Shown in pieces: positions 1 through 6,809 of a stretch of 8,497 nt of DNA. The notes below the pieces were generated by a model that had not been told where the DNA came from, did no database searches, and was given only the letters and a program-made list of their open reading frames with translations. The DNA comes from Chloroflexota bacterium (GTDB lineage: Bacteria; Chloroflexota; Limnocylindria; P2-11E), in assembly GCA_005883775.1 (NCBI GenBank), contig VBEU01000120.1, forward strand, positions 1 through 8,497, given 5' to 3'. Position 1 is the stretch's first letter. Every line of letters starts with the position of its first letter. A program made the translations under genes and the position numbers.

Positions 1-900
1 AGGGATCGCGAGCGTCGGCTCGCGCTCGCGCGACGCGCGCTCGAAGGCGCACTCGCCGGGCTCGATCCCCTTCTATCGGCCGTCACCGCCGATGTCGAGC
101 GTGCCGCGGCCGAGGGCGAGGCGCTCCGCGCGATCACCGCGAAGTCGTACGACGCCGAGCTCGGGGCGCTGTTCGAGGAGCTGCGAGGCGGGACATTCCT
201 GCGCACCGAAGTGCTCCGGCACTGGGAGTCCTACGTGAAGGCGGACCAGATCACCCGCTTCTTCTCGCGCGGTCTCGGGCGGATACGCGGCACGATCGTC
301 GCGGCGATCCGCGGCATGCCTGAGGCGCCGGTCGGCGTCGTCGAGAAGGAGGTGACCAGCGACGTGGTCGCCGTCACGGTCTCGCGCGCAGGTGAGGCCG
401 CGCGCCGGGTCGCGAGCGAATGGTCGACCCGCGCCGGTCCAGCGGAGCATCTCGCGCGAGACTCCTCGTTGTGGTCGGCATCGCCCGATCTGGCGGAACG
501 CATACGGCCGCGTCTCCGCGAGTGGGTCGGGAGCATCGCGACGGACGTGCAGTCTCGCGGAGCCGGTAAACGCGACCTCGCATTCGGCGTCTCGCTCGGT
601 GTAAATGCGCTCGCGATCGCGGCGATGGTCGGCGTGTTCGCGCACACGGCGGGTGTAACCGGCACCGAGCTCGGCATCGTCGCCGCAACCGGCTTCCTCA
701 ATCAGAAGCTCCTGCAGGCGATCTTCGGGGAGGCCGCGATGCGCGAGATGATCGCGGGCGCGCGCGAGCGTCTTGAGGCGCTGCTCCGAGATGAGTTTTC
801 GATCGAGCGCGGCCGGTACGACCGGCTAACGGCGGACCCGACCGAGCTCCGCACCCTCGCCGAGGAGCTGCGCGCCGCGACGGCGCCGCTTTCGCCGTGA
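1..900 (+). CDS. Membrane-associated GTPase family protein, C-terminal part (5' end outside window)
   Basis: The reading frame is open from base 1 to the TGA at 898-900, giving 299 residues that lack the N-terminus. The GTPase motifs, if present, lie upstream of the window, so the GTPase label rests on context and on C-terminal resemblance. What is visible is a charged, Arg/Glu/Ala-rich helical stretch (residues 1-70, probably coiled coil). A mixed helical region follows, then a hydrophobic pair at about residues 195-217 and 222-243 that could form a membrane hairpin. A conserved-looking helical tail (FGEAAMREMIAGARERL) comes last. The gene overlaps the next one by 4 bases (GTGA), so the two are almost certainly co-translated. 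Actinobacteria and relatives carry tandem pairs of such proteins, annotated as dynamin-family or YfjP-like GTPases, and this order and tail fit them. Function is unknown; membrane remodelling or stress roles are inference. An internal GTG at 211 is not the real start. Confidence 0.75.
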   Translation, partial: RDRERRLALARRALEGALAGLDPLLSAVTADVERAAAEGEALRAITAKSYDAELGALFEELRGGTFLRTEVLRHWESYVKADQITRFFSRGLGRIRGTIVAAIRGMPEAPVGVVEKEVTSDVVAVTVSRAGEAARRVASEWSTRAGPAEHLARDSSLWSASPDLAERIRPRLREWVGSIATDVQSRGAGKRDLAFGVSLGVNALAIAAMVGVFAHTAGVTGTELGIVAATGFLNQKLLQAIFGEAAMREMIAGARERLEALLRDEFSIERGRYDRLTADPTELRTLAEELRAATAPLSP

Positions 901-2489
901 CCCTCTCCGCGAGCCTTTCAGCGCTCGACGACGCGGTCGACGCGGCCGCGGTGCTCGGGCTCGACACGTCGCGCGCGCGTCGCGTGCTCGCGGACGCGCG
1001 TCAGCGACTCGGATTCGAGGGGTCCGCCTACGTGCTCGCCCTCGTCGGAGGCACCGGGGTCGGGAAGTCGAGCCTGCTCAACGCGCTTGCCGGCGGCGTC
1101 GTGAGCCCGGCCGGTGCACGCCGCCCGACCACCGGAACGGCGCTCGCCTGGGTCGCAGAGAGCGCGCGCGACGAGACGGCGCCGCTGCTCCGGTGGCTCG
1201 ACGTGCGCGAGGTACGGGACCACGCAGACGGCGCCTTCGCCGACGTCGCGATCCTCGACCTCCCTGATGTCGATTCGACGACGCCCGAGCATCGCGCGCG
1301 CGTGGACGAGCTTTTGCCCCGCGTAGACGCGGTGGTGTGGGTCGCGGATCCCGAGAAGTACCGCGACGCGGTGCTCCACGACGCCTACCTTCGGCGCTGG
1401 GGGCCGCGTCTCGCGCGACAGCTCGTGGTCTTGAACAAGGCGGACCGCGTCGGCGCGGACGCCGAGCGTCTGCGCGAGCACCTCATCGCGAGCCTGCGCG
1501 CGGAGGGGCTCGACAACATCCGCGTCGCCGTCACGAGCGCTACCGGGGGCGGCGATACGCGTGAGCTGCGGGATTGGATCGCGGACGGCGTCGAGGCGAA
1601 GCGGGTGATCGCCGAGCGCGTCGCGACGGAGCTTCACGGTGCCTCGCTCGACCTGGCGACACGCGCCGGCGTGTCGGCTGACGCGAACCCACTCTTGACG
1701 ACCGAGCAGCGCGCACAGGTGCTGGCCGACGTGGCGCGCGAGGCGGCCGCCATCATCGACCTCGCCGGACTGGAACGACAAGCCGTCGCCGCAACTCGGC
1801 TTGCCGCGCGTCCGCGGGGAGCCGGTCCGTTCGGCCTCGTCACCACCTTTCTCTATCGCGCCAGCGGGCGCGATCGGTCTGTCGCGGATCCGGAGGGTTA
1901 TCTCCGCCGGTGGCGGGAGCGCGGCAGCCTCGCCCGGGCAGCCGAGCCGGTCCGAAGACTCATTGGCGATCTGCTGCCGCGCGTTCCGTCCGAGGCGCGA
2001 GCGGCGGTCGCTTCGCTCATCGATGCCGGAGCGCTCCACGCGCGGCTCACCGGCGCGATCGACGCGGCCGTCGCCACGCGCATCGCAGAGGTGCGTCCGC
2101 CGACGAGCATCGTCTGGTCTCTCATCGGCGCGCTCCAGTACATCGTGACCGCCGGCCTGCTCTTCGCCGGACTCTGGATCGCGGCCGTGTTCTTCCTGCA
2201 CGCCCCGTTCGCGAGCGTCGACGTGCCGGTCCTCGGCCCGATACCCACGCCGCTCATCGTCCTCGCCGCGCTGCTGCTCGCCGGTTACGTGCTCGCGCGC
2301 TTTCTTGGCATGCATGCGGGCATGCTCGGGCGGCGCTGGGCCCGACGGCTGCGCGGCGATCTCACGCGCGAGCTCGACACCCGTCTCGGCGACGTTTTGC
2401 TCGCGAGGCTCGACACGATCGACGCGGCGCGGGTGCGGATCGCGGGGGCGCGCGCGACCATCGAACGAGCCGAGCAACACCAGGGCTGA
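897..2489 (+). CDS. Membrane-anchored Era/dynamin-like GTPase
   Basis: This 530-aa protein is a P-loop GTPase. G1 is GGTGVGKS (residues 51-58), the G2 region is RRPTTGT (75-81), and G3 is DLPDVDS (121-127), with Asp where most GTPases have Gly. G4 is NKAD (180-183) and G5 is TSAT (213-216). A helical region (about 240-400) leads to two membrane segments at about 404-434 and 448-470. A basic stretch (GRRWARRLRG) and a final amphipathic helix close the protein. The layout is G domain, helical stalk, membrane hairpin and C-terminal helix, with most of the protein probably cytoplasmic. The GTG start at 897 overlaps the upstream stop by 4 bases and has no strong ribosome site, which fits translational coupling. 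The protein probably works with the upstream partner as a hetero-oligomer at the membrane (inference). It is not Era or Der: it has no KH domain and no second G domain. Its cellular role is not known to me. Confidence 0.85.
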   Translation: MTLSASLSALDDAVDAAAVLGLDTSRARRVLADARQRLGFEGSAYVLALVGGTGVGKSSLLNALAGGVVSPAGARRPTTGTALAWVAESARDETAPLLRWLDVREVRDHADGAFADVAILDLPDVDSTTPEHRARVDELLPRVDAVVWVADPEKYRDAVLHDAYLRRWGPRLARQLVVLNKADRVGADAERLREHLIASLRAEGLDNIRVAVTSATGGGDTRELRDWIADGVEAKRVIAERVATELHGASLDLATRAGVSADANPLLTTEQRAQVLADVAREAAAIIDLAGLERQAVAATRLAARPRGAGPFGLVTTFLYRASGRDRSVADPEGYLRRWRERGSLARAAEPVRRLIGDLLPRVPSEARAAVASLIDAGALHARLTGAIDAAVATRIAEVRPPTSIVWSLIGALQYIVTAGLLFAGLWIAAVFFLHAPFASVDVPVLGPIPTPLIVLAALLLAGYVLARFLGMHAGMLGRRWARRLRGDLTRELDTRLGDVLLARLDTIDAARVRIAGARATIERAEQHQG

Positions 2490-2532
2490 AGACGCTGCAG
2501 GCTGGTCCTCTCCGTTGTTCGACAATCCGCGT

Positions 2533-2874
2533 GTGGGCCGAAAGATCAGCTTGCGGGACGCACTCAGCTCGGACCCGGCGCCGCTGCGCGCGCCACCCGC
2601 ATGGACGAATTCCGAGCTCGGGACGGTGAACGGCGTATCCGTCCTCCATGCGGGGTCGGGAAAGCTCGACGGCCGCTGGCATCGTCAGACGAGCGACGAG
2701 TTCCTCATCGTGCTCGAGGGCGAGCTGATAGTCGAGTTCGACGCGGGTCCGCTCGCGGCCGGGCCTGGTGAAGCGATCCTCATCGCGGCGGGCGAAAGGC
2801 ACCGCGCCGCAGTCCACGCGGACTGCCTGCTTCTGTCCGTGGAGGGCGTCGGGATGGAGCGGACCGACGGCTGA
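2533..2874 (+). CDS. Small single-domain cupin protein
   Basis: This is a 113-aa protein with one cupin barrel, a fold used by small metal enzymes, isomerases and sugar or ligand sensors. Motif 1 reads H50-R-Q52-T-S-D-E56, then six residues and G63. It fits the cupin pattern HxHx3Ex6G except that Gln replaces the second His. Motif 2 is G79...G87-E-R-H90, with Ala in the usual Pro position. Three of the four usual metal ligands (H50, E56, H90) remain, so metal binding is possible but not certain. The start is uncertain. GTG at 2533 gives a compact protein beginning MGRKISLRDAL; an in-frame TTG at 2515 would add six residues. Neither has a clear Shine-Dalgarno, and the reading frame upstream of 2515 is a shadow of the GTPase gene. 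The gene lies 43 bases after the GTPase and may share its transcript. Substrate unknown. Confidence 0.75.
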   Translation: MGRKISLRDALSSDPAPLRAPPAWTNSELGTVNGVSVLHAGSGKLDGRWHRQTSDEFLIVLEGELIVEFDAGPLAAGPGEAILIAAGERHRAAVHADCLLLSVEGVGMERTDG

Positions 2875-2882
2875 ATCGGCGG

Positions 2883-2891
2883 TGTTAATGT
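2883..2891 (+). promoter_or_regulatory. Possible extended -10 promoter of the ABC importer operon
   Basis: The short gap after the cupin stop contains TGtTAATGT, an extended -10 (TGn) joined to TAATGT, which keeps the conserved T1, A2 and T6 of a sigma-70-type -10. It is one of few AT-rich words in the neighbourhood. No convincing -35 is seen 16-18 bases upstream. Transcription would begin near 2898, giving a leader of about 50 bases before the ATG at 2951. Confidence 0.35.
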
Positions 2892-2903
2892 GCCGGAAGC
2901 GTG

Positions 2904-2940
2904 GGGGCCCTGCCCCATCGGGCGCCCCTATCCCCGGGGA
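2904..2940 (+). repeat. Three consecutive GC palindromes in the leader of the binding-protein gene
   Basis: Three self-complementary blocks lie in a row: GGGGC-cct-GCCCC (2904-2916), GGGCGCCC (2920-2927) and TCCCCGGGGA (2931-2940). The right half of the last block is the start of the Shine-Dalgarno sequence. The first block can form a 5-bp hairpin with a 3-base loop. CCCC at 2925-2928 can pair with GGGG at 2936-2939 and would then mask the ribosome site. A regulatory role is inference. Confidence 0.45.
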
Positions 2941-2943
2941 GGG
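2936..2943 (+). promoter_or_regulatory. Ribosome binding site that fixes the binding-protein start
   Basis: GGGGAGGG lies 7 bases before the ATG at 2951. It decides the start: the frame is open further upstream, to an ATG at 2768, but that part lies inside the cupin gene in another frame. Only the 2951 start begins with a proper lipoprotein signal. Confidence 0.8.
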
Positions 2944-2950
2944 ACCTCTG

Positions 2951-4516
2951 ATGAAGCGTGCTCTATCGGCCGCGACCCTGATCCTCGCGACGGTCATCGC
3001 CGCGTGCGCGCCGACGACATCCGCGGGACCGTCACCGACCGGTGGGAATCAACCGAAGAAGGGCGGCACGCTCATCCTCGCGCGCGCCGGCGAGGTCACC
3101 AACCTCGATCCGCACAAGGTCCCGGCATTCACCTCCGCGCGCGTATTCGAGCTCGTCTACAGCTACCTCATGCGCCTCGACGAGAATCTCGGCGTTCAGC
3201 CCGATCTCGCCGAGTCCGTCCCGACGACGTCGTCGGATGGCAAGACCGTCACCGTGAAGCTGCGCACCGGCGTGAAGTTCCACAACGGCGATCCGCTCAC
3301 CAGCGCCGACGTGAAGTACACGTTCGACCGAATCCTGGATACCAAGACAGCGGCCGTCGCGCGGTCCTTCTTCACCGACGTCGACACGATCACCGCGCCG
3401 GACCCGGCGACCGTGATCTTCAACCTGAAGAACCCGAACGCCGCGCTCATCGCCTACATGGCGCACCCCAACACCGGCATCGTCTCGAAGAAGATCGGGG
3501 AGGCCAACGCCGACCTTTCCAAGAAGGAGACGGCGATCGGCAGCGGGCCCTTCAAGCTCGCCGAGTGGGTGCCGGACAACTTCATGCGCTTCGACGCGAA
3601 CAAGGATTACTACGTCTCGGGCCAGCCCTACCTCGATGGGATCCGGATCAACGTCGTTCCCGACGAGTCCAGCCTCACGGCGGCGCTCCGCACGAAGGCC
3701 GCGGACATGGCGATCGTCACCGACGCGAAGGTCGCGCGGACACTACGGAGCGAGACCGCCGTCACGCTCGATGCGAAGCCGAGCCTCAGCTACAACCTGC
3801 TCTTCGTGAACACGAAGCGCCCGCCGCTCGACAACATCAAGGTCCGGCAGGCGATCGCCTACGCCATCGACCGCAAGGCCATCATCGACGCGGTCGCGTT
3901 CGGCGAGGGCGAGGTCACCGGTCCGGTCGCACCGGCTCTCGCGAACTACGCGCTCCCGACGTCGCAGTACCCGCTCTACACGCGCGACGTCGCGAAAGCC
4001 AAGCAGCTGCTTCAGGAAGCGAACGTCGGCCCCGTCTCGTTCACGATGCTGACGCAGACGACCGAGCCGGCGTACGCGAAGGACATCGCACAGCTCGTGA
4101 AGGCGCAGCTCGCCGAGATCGGCGTCGACATGAAGATCGAGACCCTCGAGTTCACGCAGTGGGTCGACCGGTGGCTCAAGGCGGACTTCGACATGGCGCC
4201 GGGCCTCAACGGGGGTGGTCCCGATCCGGACTTCTACGTCTATCGCTATTTCACCGACGACGGGAACCTCAACTTCGTCACGAGCTACAAGAACCCTGTC
4301 TCGAGCGACGCGATCAAGCAGGCGCGGGCGGCGACCGACCCCGCGAAGCGCAAGGATCTCTACACGACCGCGCAGAAAGAGCTGGTCAACGGCGTGCCGT
4401 TCATCTGGCTCTTCGTGGGGCGTGACTACGTCGCGACGCTTCCGACGACCAAGGGCTTCATTCACCTTCCGACCGGCTCGATCATCTATCTCCGACAGAC
4501 CTGGCTCGACAAGTAA
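2951..4516 (+). CDS. ABC transporter substrate-binding lipoprotein, peptide/nickel/opine type (SBP family 5)
   Basis: This 521-aa extracytoplasmic protein captures the substrate for the permeases encoded next. It opens with MKR, a hydrophobic stretch and a lipobox I16-A-A-C19, so Cys19 would be lipidated and anchored on the outer face of the membrane. A Pro/Ser/Thr/Gly linker (20-36) leads to GGTLILARAG at about 38, the usual start of the mature domain. The family 5 signature lies at 84-130: DLAESVP, then DGKTVTVKLR, then GVKFHNGDPLTSADVKYTFDR. Further hallmarks are GSGPFKL (197-203), VRQAIAYAIDR (298-308), AKQLL (350-354) and a C-terminal WLF. The length is normal for DppA/OppA-like proteins. 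Substrate specificity cannot be read from the sequence; peptides, opines, glutathione and nickel complexes are all handled by this family. The start is fixed by GGGGAGGG 7 bases upstream. The DppB-like permease gene follows 25 bases later. Confidence 0.95.
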   Translation: MKRALSAATLILATVIAACAPTTSAGPSPTGGNQPKKGGTLILARAGEVTNLDPHKVPAFTSARVFELVYSYLMRLDENLGVQPDLAESVPTTSSDGKTVTVKLRTGVKFHNGDPLTSADVKYTFDRILDTKTAAVARSFFTDVDTITAPDPATVIFNLKNPNAALIAYMAHPNTGIVSKKIGEANADLSKKETAIGSGPFKLAEWVPDNFMRFDANKDYYVSGQPYLDGIRINVVPDESSLTAALRTKAADMAIVTDAKVARTLRSETAVTLDAKPSLSYNLLFVNTKRPPLDNIKVRQAIAYAIDRKAIIDAVAFGEGEVTGPVAPALANYALPTSQYPLYTRDVAKAKQLLQEANVGPVSFTMLTQTTEPAYAKDIAQLVKAQLAEIGVDMKIETLEFTQWVDRWLKADFDMAPGLNGGGPDPDFYVYRYFTDDGNLNFVTSYKNPVSSDAIKQARAATDPAKRKDLYTTAQKELVNGVPFIWLFVGRDYVATLPTTKGFIHLPTGSIIYLRQTWLDK

Positions 4517-4518
4517 TT

Positions 4519-4524
4519 AAGGAG
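4519..4524 (+). promoter_or_regulatory. Distant Shine-Dalgarno for the first permease
   Basis: AAGGAG is the only good ribosome site before the permease GTG at 4542, but 17 bases separate them. TCGC (4528-4531), loop TGC and GCGA (4535-4538) can form a small hairpin between them. Folding it out would leave an effective spacing of 6 bases. The nearer GAGG (4537-4540) is only 1 base from the start codon, too close to work well. Confidence 0.4.
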
Positions 4525-4541
4525 CGGTCGCTGCGCGAGGC

Positions 4542-5495
4542 GTGAGCCGATATCTCGCGCAGCGACTGGTCGGCGCCATCCCGACACTGGTCGGCGTCTC
4601 GCTCCTCACGTTCCTCTTCATACGGCTCCTGCCCGGCGACGCCATTGCGGCGCGGCTCGGAACCTCGACCGCCCTCTCTCCCGAGCAGCTCGCGAGCCTC
4701 CGCGCGTACTTCGGGCTCGATCAGCCGCTTCACCTCCAGTACTGGAGCTGGCTGACCTCGCTCTTCCGCGGCGACGCAGGCTACTCGATACGGACGGGCC
4801 GTCCCGTCCTGGTCGAGATCGCGGAGCGGTTACCCGCGACCCTCGAGCTCGCGGCCGCCGCGGCGGTCATCGCCGTGGCGATCGGAATACCGCTCGGTCT
4901 GCTGTCGGCGATCCGACGCGGCTCGCGTCTCGACGTCGTCGCGCGGGTCGGCGGCCTGATCGGTCTCTCGCTTCCGAGCTTCTGGCTCGGGACGCTCATC
5001 ATCGTCTTGTTCTCGTTGTATCTTCGCTGGCTACCGAATACCGGCGGCTACGTCGACTTCGTGCGCGATCCACTCGCCAACTTGAAGCTGCTGCTCCTGC
5101 CCGCCATCACCCTGGGTCTGGCGCTCGCGGCCGCGACGATGCGCATGACGCGCTCGGCCATGCTCGACGTGCTCGGCGCTGATTACGTCCGCACGGCGAG
5201 GGCGAAGGGCTTGCGCCCAGCGGTCGTGTTGCGTCGTCATGTCCTGAAGAACGGGCTCATCGTGGTGGTCACGCTGCTCGGGATCCAGGTGGGTCAGCTC
5301 CTCGGAGGTGCCGTCGTCGTCGAGGAGATCTTCTCCGTGCCGGGTGTCGGCCGAATGCTGCTCACCGCCATCGTGCAACGCGACTACGCGCTCGTTCAGG
5401 GCGGAGTCCTCGCGATCGCGATCCTCTTCGTGGCGCTCAACATCTTTGTGGATCTTCTGTATGGCTACCTGGATCCCCGAATCCGCCTCGCGTAA
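4542..5495 (+). CDS. ABC transporter permease, DppB/OppB-like
   Basis: This 317-aa inner-membrane permease is one half of the importer's channel. The N-terminus (MSRYLAQRLVGAIPTLVGVS, then TFLFIRLLPGD) is the classic start of this subfamily and supports the GTG at 4542. About six membrane segments are visible, near residues 10-30, 100-124, 135-160, 183-203, 236-262 and 284-306. A soluble loop with GLDQPLHLQYWSWL (58-71) and RGDAGYSI (76-83) follows the first segment, as in DppB. The ATPase-contacting EAA loop is at about 212-232 (ADYVRTARAKGL...VLRRHVLKN). EEIFSVPGVGRML (261-273) and DPRIR (311-315) are further family hallmarks. The gene sits between the binding protein and the second permease, and its 3' end overlaps the latter by 35 bases. 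Substrate unknown. Confidence 0.95.
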   Translation: MSRYLAQRLVGAIPTLVGVSLLTFLFIRLLPGDAIAARLGTSTALSPEQLASLRAYFGLDQPLHLQYWSWLTSLFRGDAGYSIRTGRPVLVEIAERLPATLELAAAAAVIAVAIGIPLGLLSAIRRGSRLDVVARVGGLIGLSLPSFWLGTLIIVLFSLYLRWLPNTGGYVDFVRDPLANLKLLLLPAITLGLALAAATMRMTRSAMLDVLGADYVRTARAKGLRPAVVLRRHVLKNGLIVVVTLLGIQVGQLLGGAVVVEEIFSVPGVGRMLLTAIVQRDYALVQGGVLAIAILFVALNIFVDLLYGYLDPRIRLA

Positions 5496-6345
5496 CGCGC
5501 TCACGACGTTCGGCCTCGGCCGGACCGGCGTGCTGGCGGCGATCGCGCGGGAGCCGGTCGCCCTCGCGGGTCTACTGATGGTCGTCGCGTATGCGGCGAT
5601 CGCGCTCGGCGTGGGTTTCCTTCCCCTCCGCGACCCGCTGCAGATATCGTCCGACCGCCTCGCCGCGCCCACCGCAGCGTTCCCGTTCGGCACCGACGCG
5701 CTCGTGCGCGACCTCTTCAGCCGCGTGCTGTTCGGCGCCCGCCTCTCCATGCAGGTGGCGGTGTTCTCGGTCGCCGCGGCCACGCTCGTGGGCAGCGTCC
5801 TCGGGCTTGTCTCCGGATACCTCGGGGGTATCGCGGACCTGGTGATCGGCCGGGTGATGGACGTGTTCTTCGCGTTTCCGGCGATCCTGCTGGCGCTCGG
5901 GATCGTCGCGGCGCTCGGGCCGGATCCAAAGAACGTCATCATCGCGATCGCGGTGGTCTACACACCGATCTTCATGCGGGTCGTGCGCGGCCCGGTCCTC
6001 GCGCTCAAGGCACGCGACTTCGTGGAGGCGGCTCGCGCGATCGGAGCGACCCAGGCACGCATCGTCGTCAGGCACATCGTGCCCAACCTTCTCTCGACGC
6101 TCATCGTGCAGGTGAGCCTCGCTCTTTCGTGGGCGGTGCTCACCGAGGGCGCGCTTTCATTTCTGGGCCTCTCGGCGCAGCCTCCCGCCCCGTCGTGGGG
6201 GGTGATGCTCAACGAGGGGCGGCAGTATCTCGAGTTCGCGACGCACCTGGCGGTCTTCCCGGGTCTCGCGATCATGGTCGCCGTCCTCGGGTTCAACCTC
6301 CTGGGCGACGGACTTCGCGACGCGCTCGACCCGCAGCGCCGATGA
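5461..6345 (+). CDS. ABC transporter permease, DppC/OppC-like
   Basis: This 294-aa inner-membrane permease is the second half of the channel. A short cytoplasmic N-terminus (MATWIPESASRNALTTF) leads to the first membrane segment at about 32-54. FGTDALVRDLFSRVLFGARLSM (76-97) is the characteristic periplasmic signature of the subfamily. Membrane segments follow near 97-120, 133-153, 157-172, 212-232 and 262-282. The EAA loop is DFVEAARAIGA...IVVRHIVPN (187-209). LSFLGLSAQ...PSWGVML (232-250) and the ending GDGLRDALDPQRR are typical. The ATG at 5461 gives the expected length; the frame is open upstream to 5308, but that part is out of frame within the preceding gene. There is thus a 35-base overlap with the first permease, whose stop is at 5493-5495, suggesting coupled translation. 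No ATPase gene (DppD/DppF type) follows. Confidence 0.94.
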   Translation: MATWIPESASRNALTTFGLGRTGVLAAIAREPVALAGLLMVVAYAAIALGVGFLPLRDPLQISSDRLAAPTAAFPFGTDALVRDLFSRVLFGARLSMQVAVFSVAAATLVGSVLGLVSGYLGGIADLVIGRVMDVFFAFPAILLALGIVAALGPDPKNVIIAIAVVYTPIFMRVVRGPVLALKARDFVEAARAIGATQARIVVRHIVPNLLSTLIVQVSLALSWAVLTEGALSFLGLSAQPPAPSWGVMLNEGRQYLEFATHLAVFPGLAIMVAVLGFNLLGDGLRDALDPQRR

Positions 6346-6809
6346 GCAGGATCATCCGCGCGACACCGGCGCACCTGGGTCCGATCGCGACGCTCATGGC
6401 GACCTCGCCGCTTCTGCACCGCTACCGCGTGACCGCGCGCGGCGCCAAGGCGAGCCTCGCGGAAGGGATGCGCGAGCGCGACGTCGTCCTCGTCGCCGTG
6501 GACGGCGATGCCGTACTCGGGTTCGCTTGGGTGATCGTCACCCGCGCGCTCGATCACGCCGCATATCTGCGACTCCTGATCGTGGCCCAGACGCACCAGT
6601 CGCGGGGACTCGGCGCGGCGCTCCTCGCCCGCGCCGAGCGTGAGGCCCGCGCAACACGCTGCCGGCACTTCGTACTGCTCGTGACGAAGACGAACCGCCG
6701 CGCCCGCTCCTTCTATGAGCGGCAGGGATACGCGCGCGTCGGTGACCTCGCGGGATTCGTGCGGCCGGGCATCGCCGAGTCGCTCTACCTGAAGAGCTGG
6801 CGGACGTAG
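6342..6809 (+). CDS. GNAT-family N-acetyltransferase
   Basis: This 155-aa cytoplasmic enzyme of the Gcn5-related family moves an acetyl group from acetyl-CoA to an amine. The acetyl-CoA pyrophosphate-binding motif A is Q86-S-R-G89-L-G91 after the strand LRLLIVAQ (76-83), followed by the helix AALLARAEREAR. Motif B is TNRRARSFYERQGYARVGDL (117-136), where N118 and Y125 sit in the usual positions. The length is that of a single GNAT domain. The ATG at 6342 overlaps the permease stop in an ATGA quartet, so the gene is translated with the importer. The acceptor is unknown; a role in modifying the imported compound, or in self-protection, is suggested only by this coupling. The 3' end runs 25 bases into the convergent MFS gene. 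The frame upstream of 6342 is open but lies within the permease and is not part of this gene. Confidence 0.9.
   Translation: MSRIIRATPAHLGPIATLMATSPLLHRYRVTARGAKASLAEGMRERDVVLVAVDGDAVLGFAWVIVTRALDHAAYLRLLIVAQTHQSRGLGAALLARAEREARATRCRHFVLLVTKTNRRARSFYERQGYARVGDLAGFVRPGIAESLYLKSWRT

Noticed and set aside
918..2525. Long open frame (535 codons) on the minus strand opposite the GTPase gene
   Set aside because: It is low-complexity Arg/Glu/Gly/Ala-rich protein without domains, opposite a gene with clear GTPase motifs. GC-rich codon bias produces such antisense frames.
2515..2525. Short inverted repeat TTGT-TCG-ACAA upstream of the cupin gene
   Set aside because: Four-base arms are too short to separate from chance, and no promoter element accompanies it.
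2890..4425. Open frame of 511 codons on the plus strand, offset from the binding-protein gene
   Set aside because: The translation is almost entirely Arg/His/Gly/Gln/Asp-rich and has no ribosome site or domain. It is a frame shadow of the family 5 binding protein.
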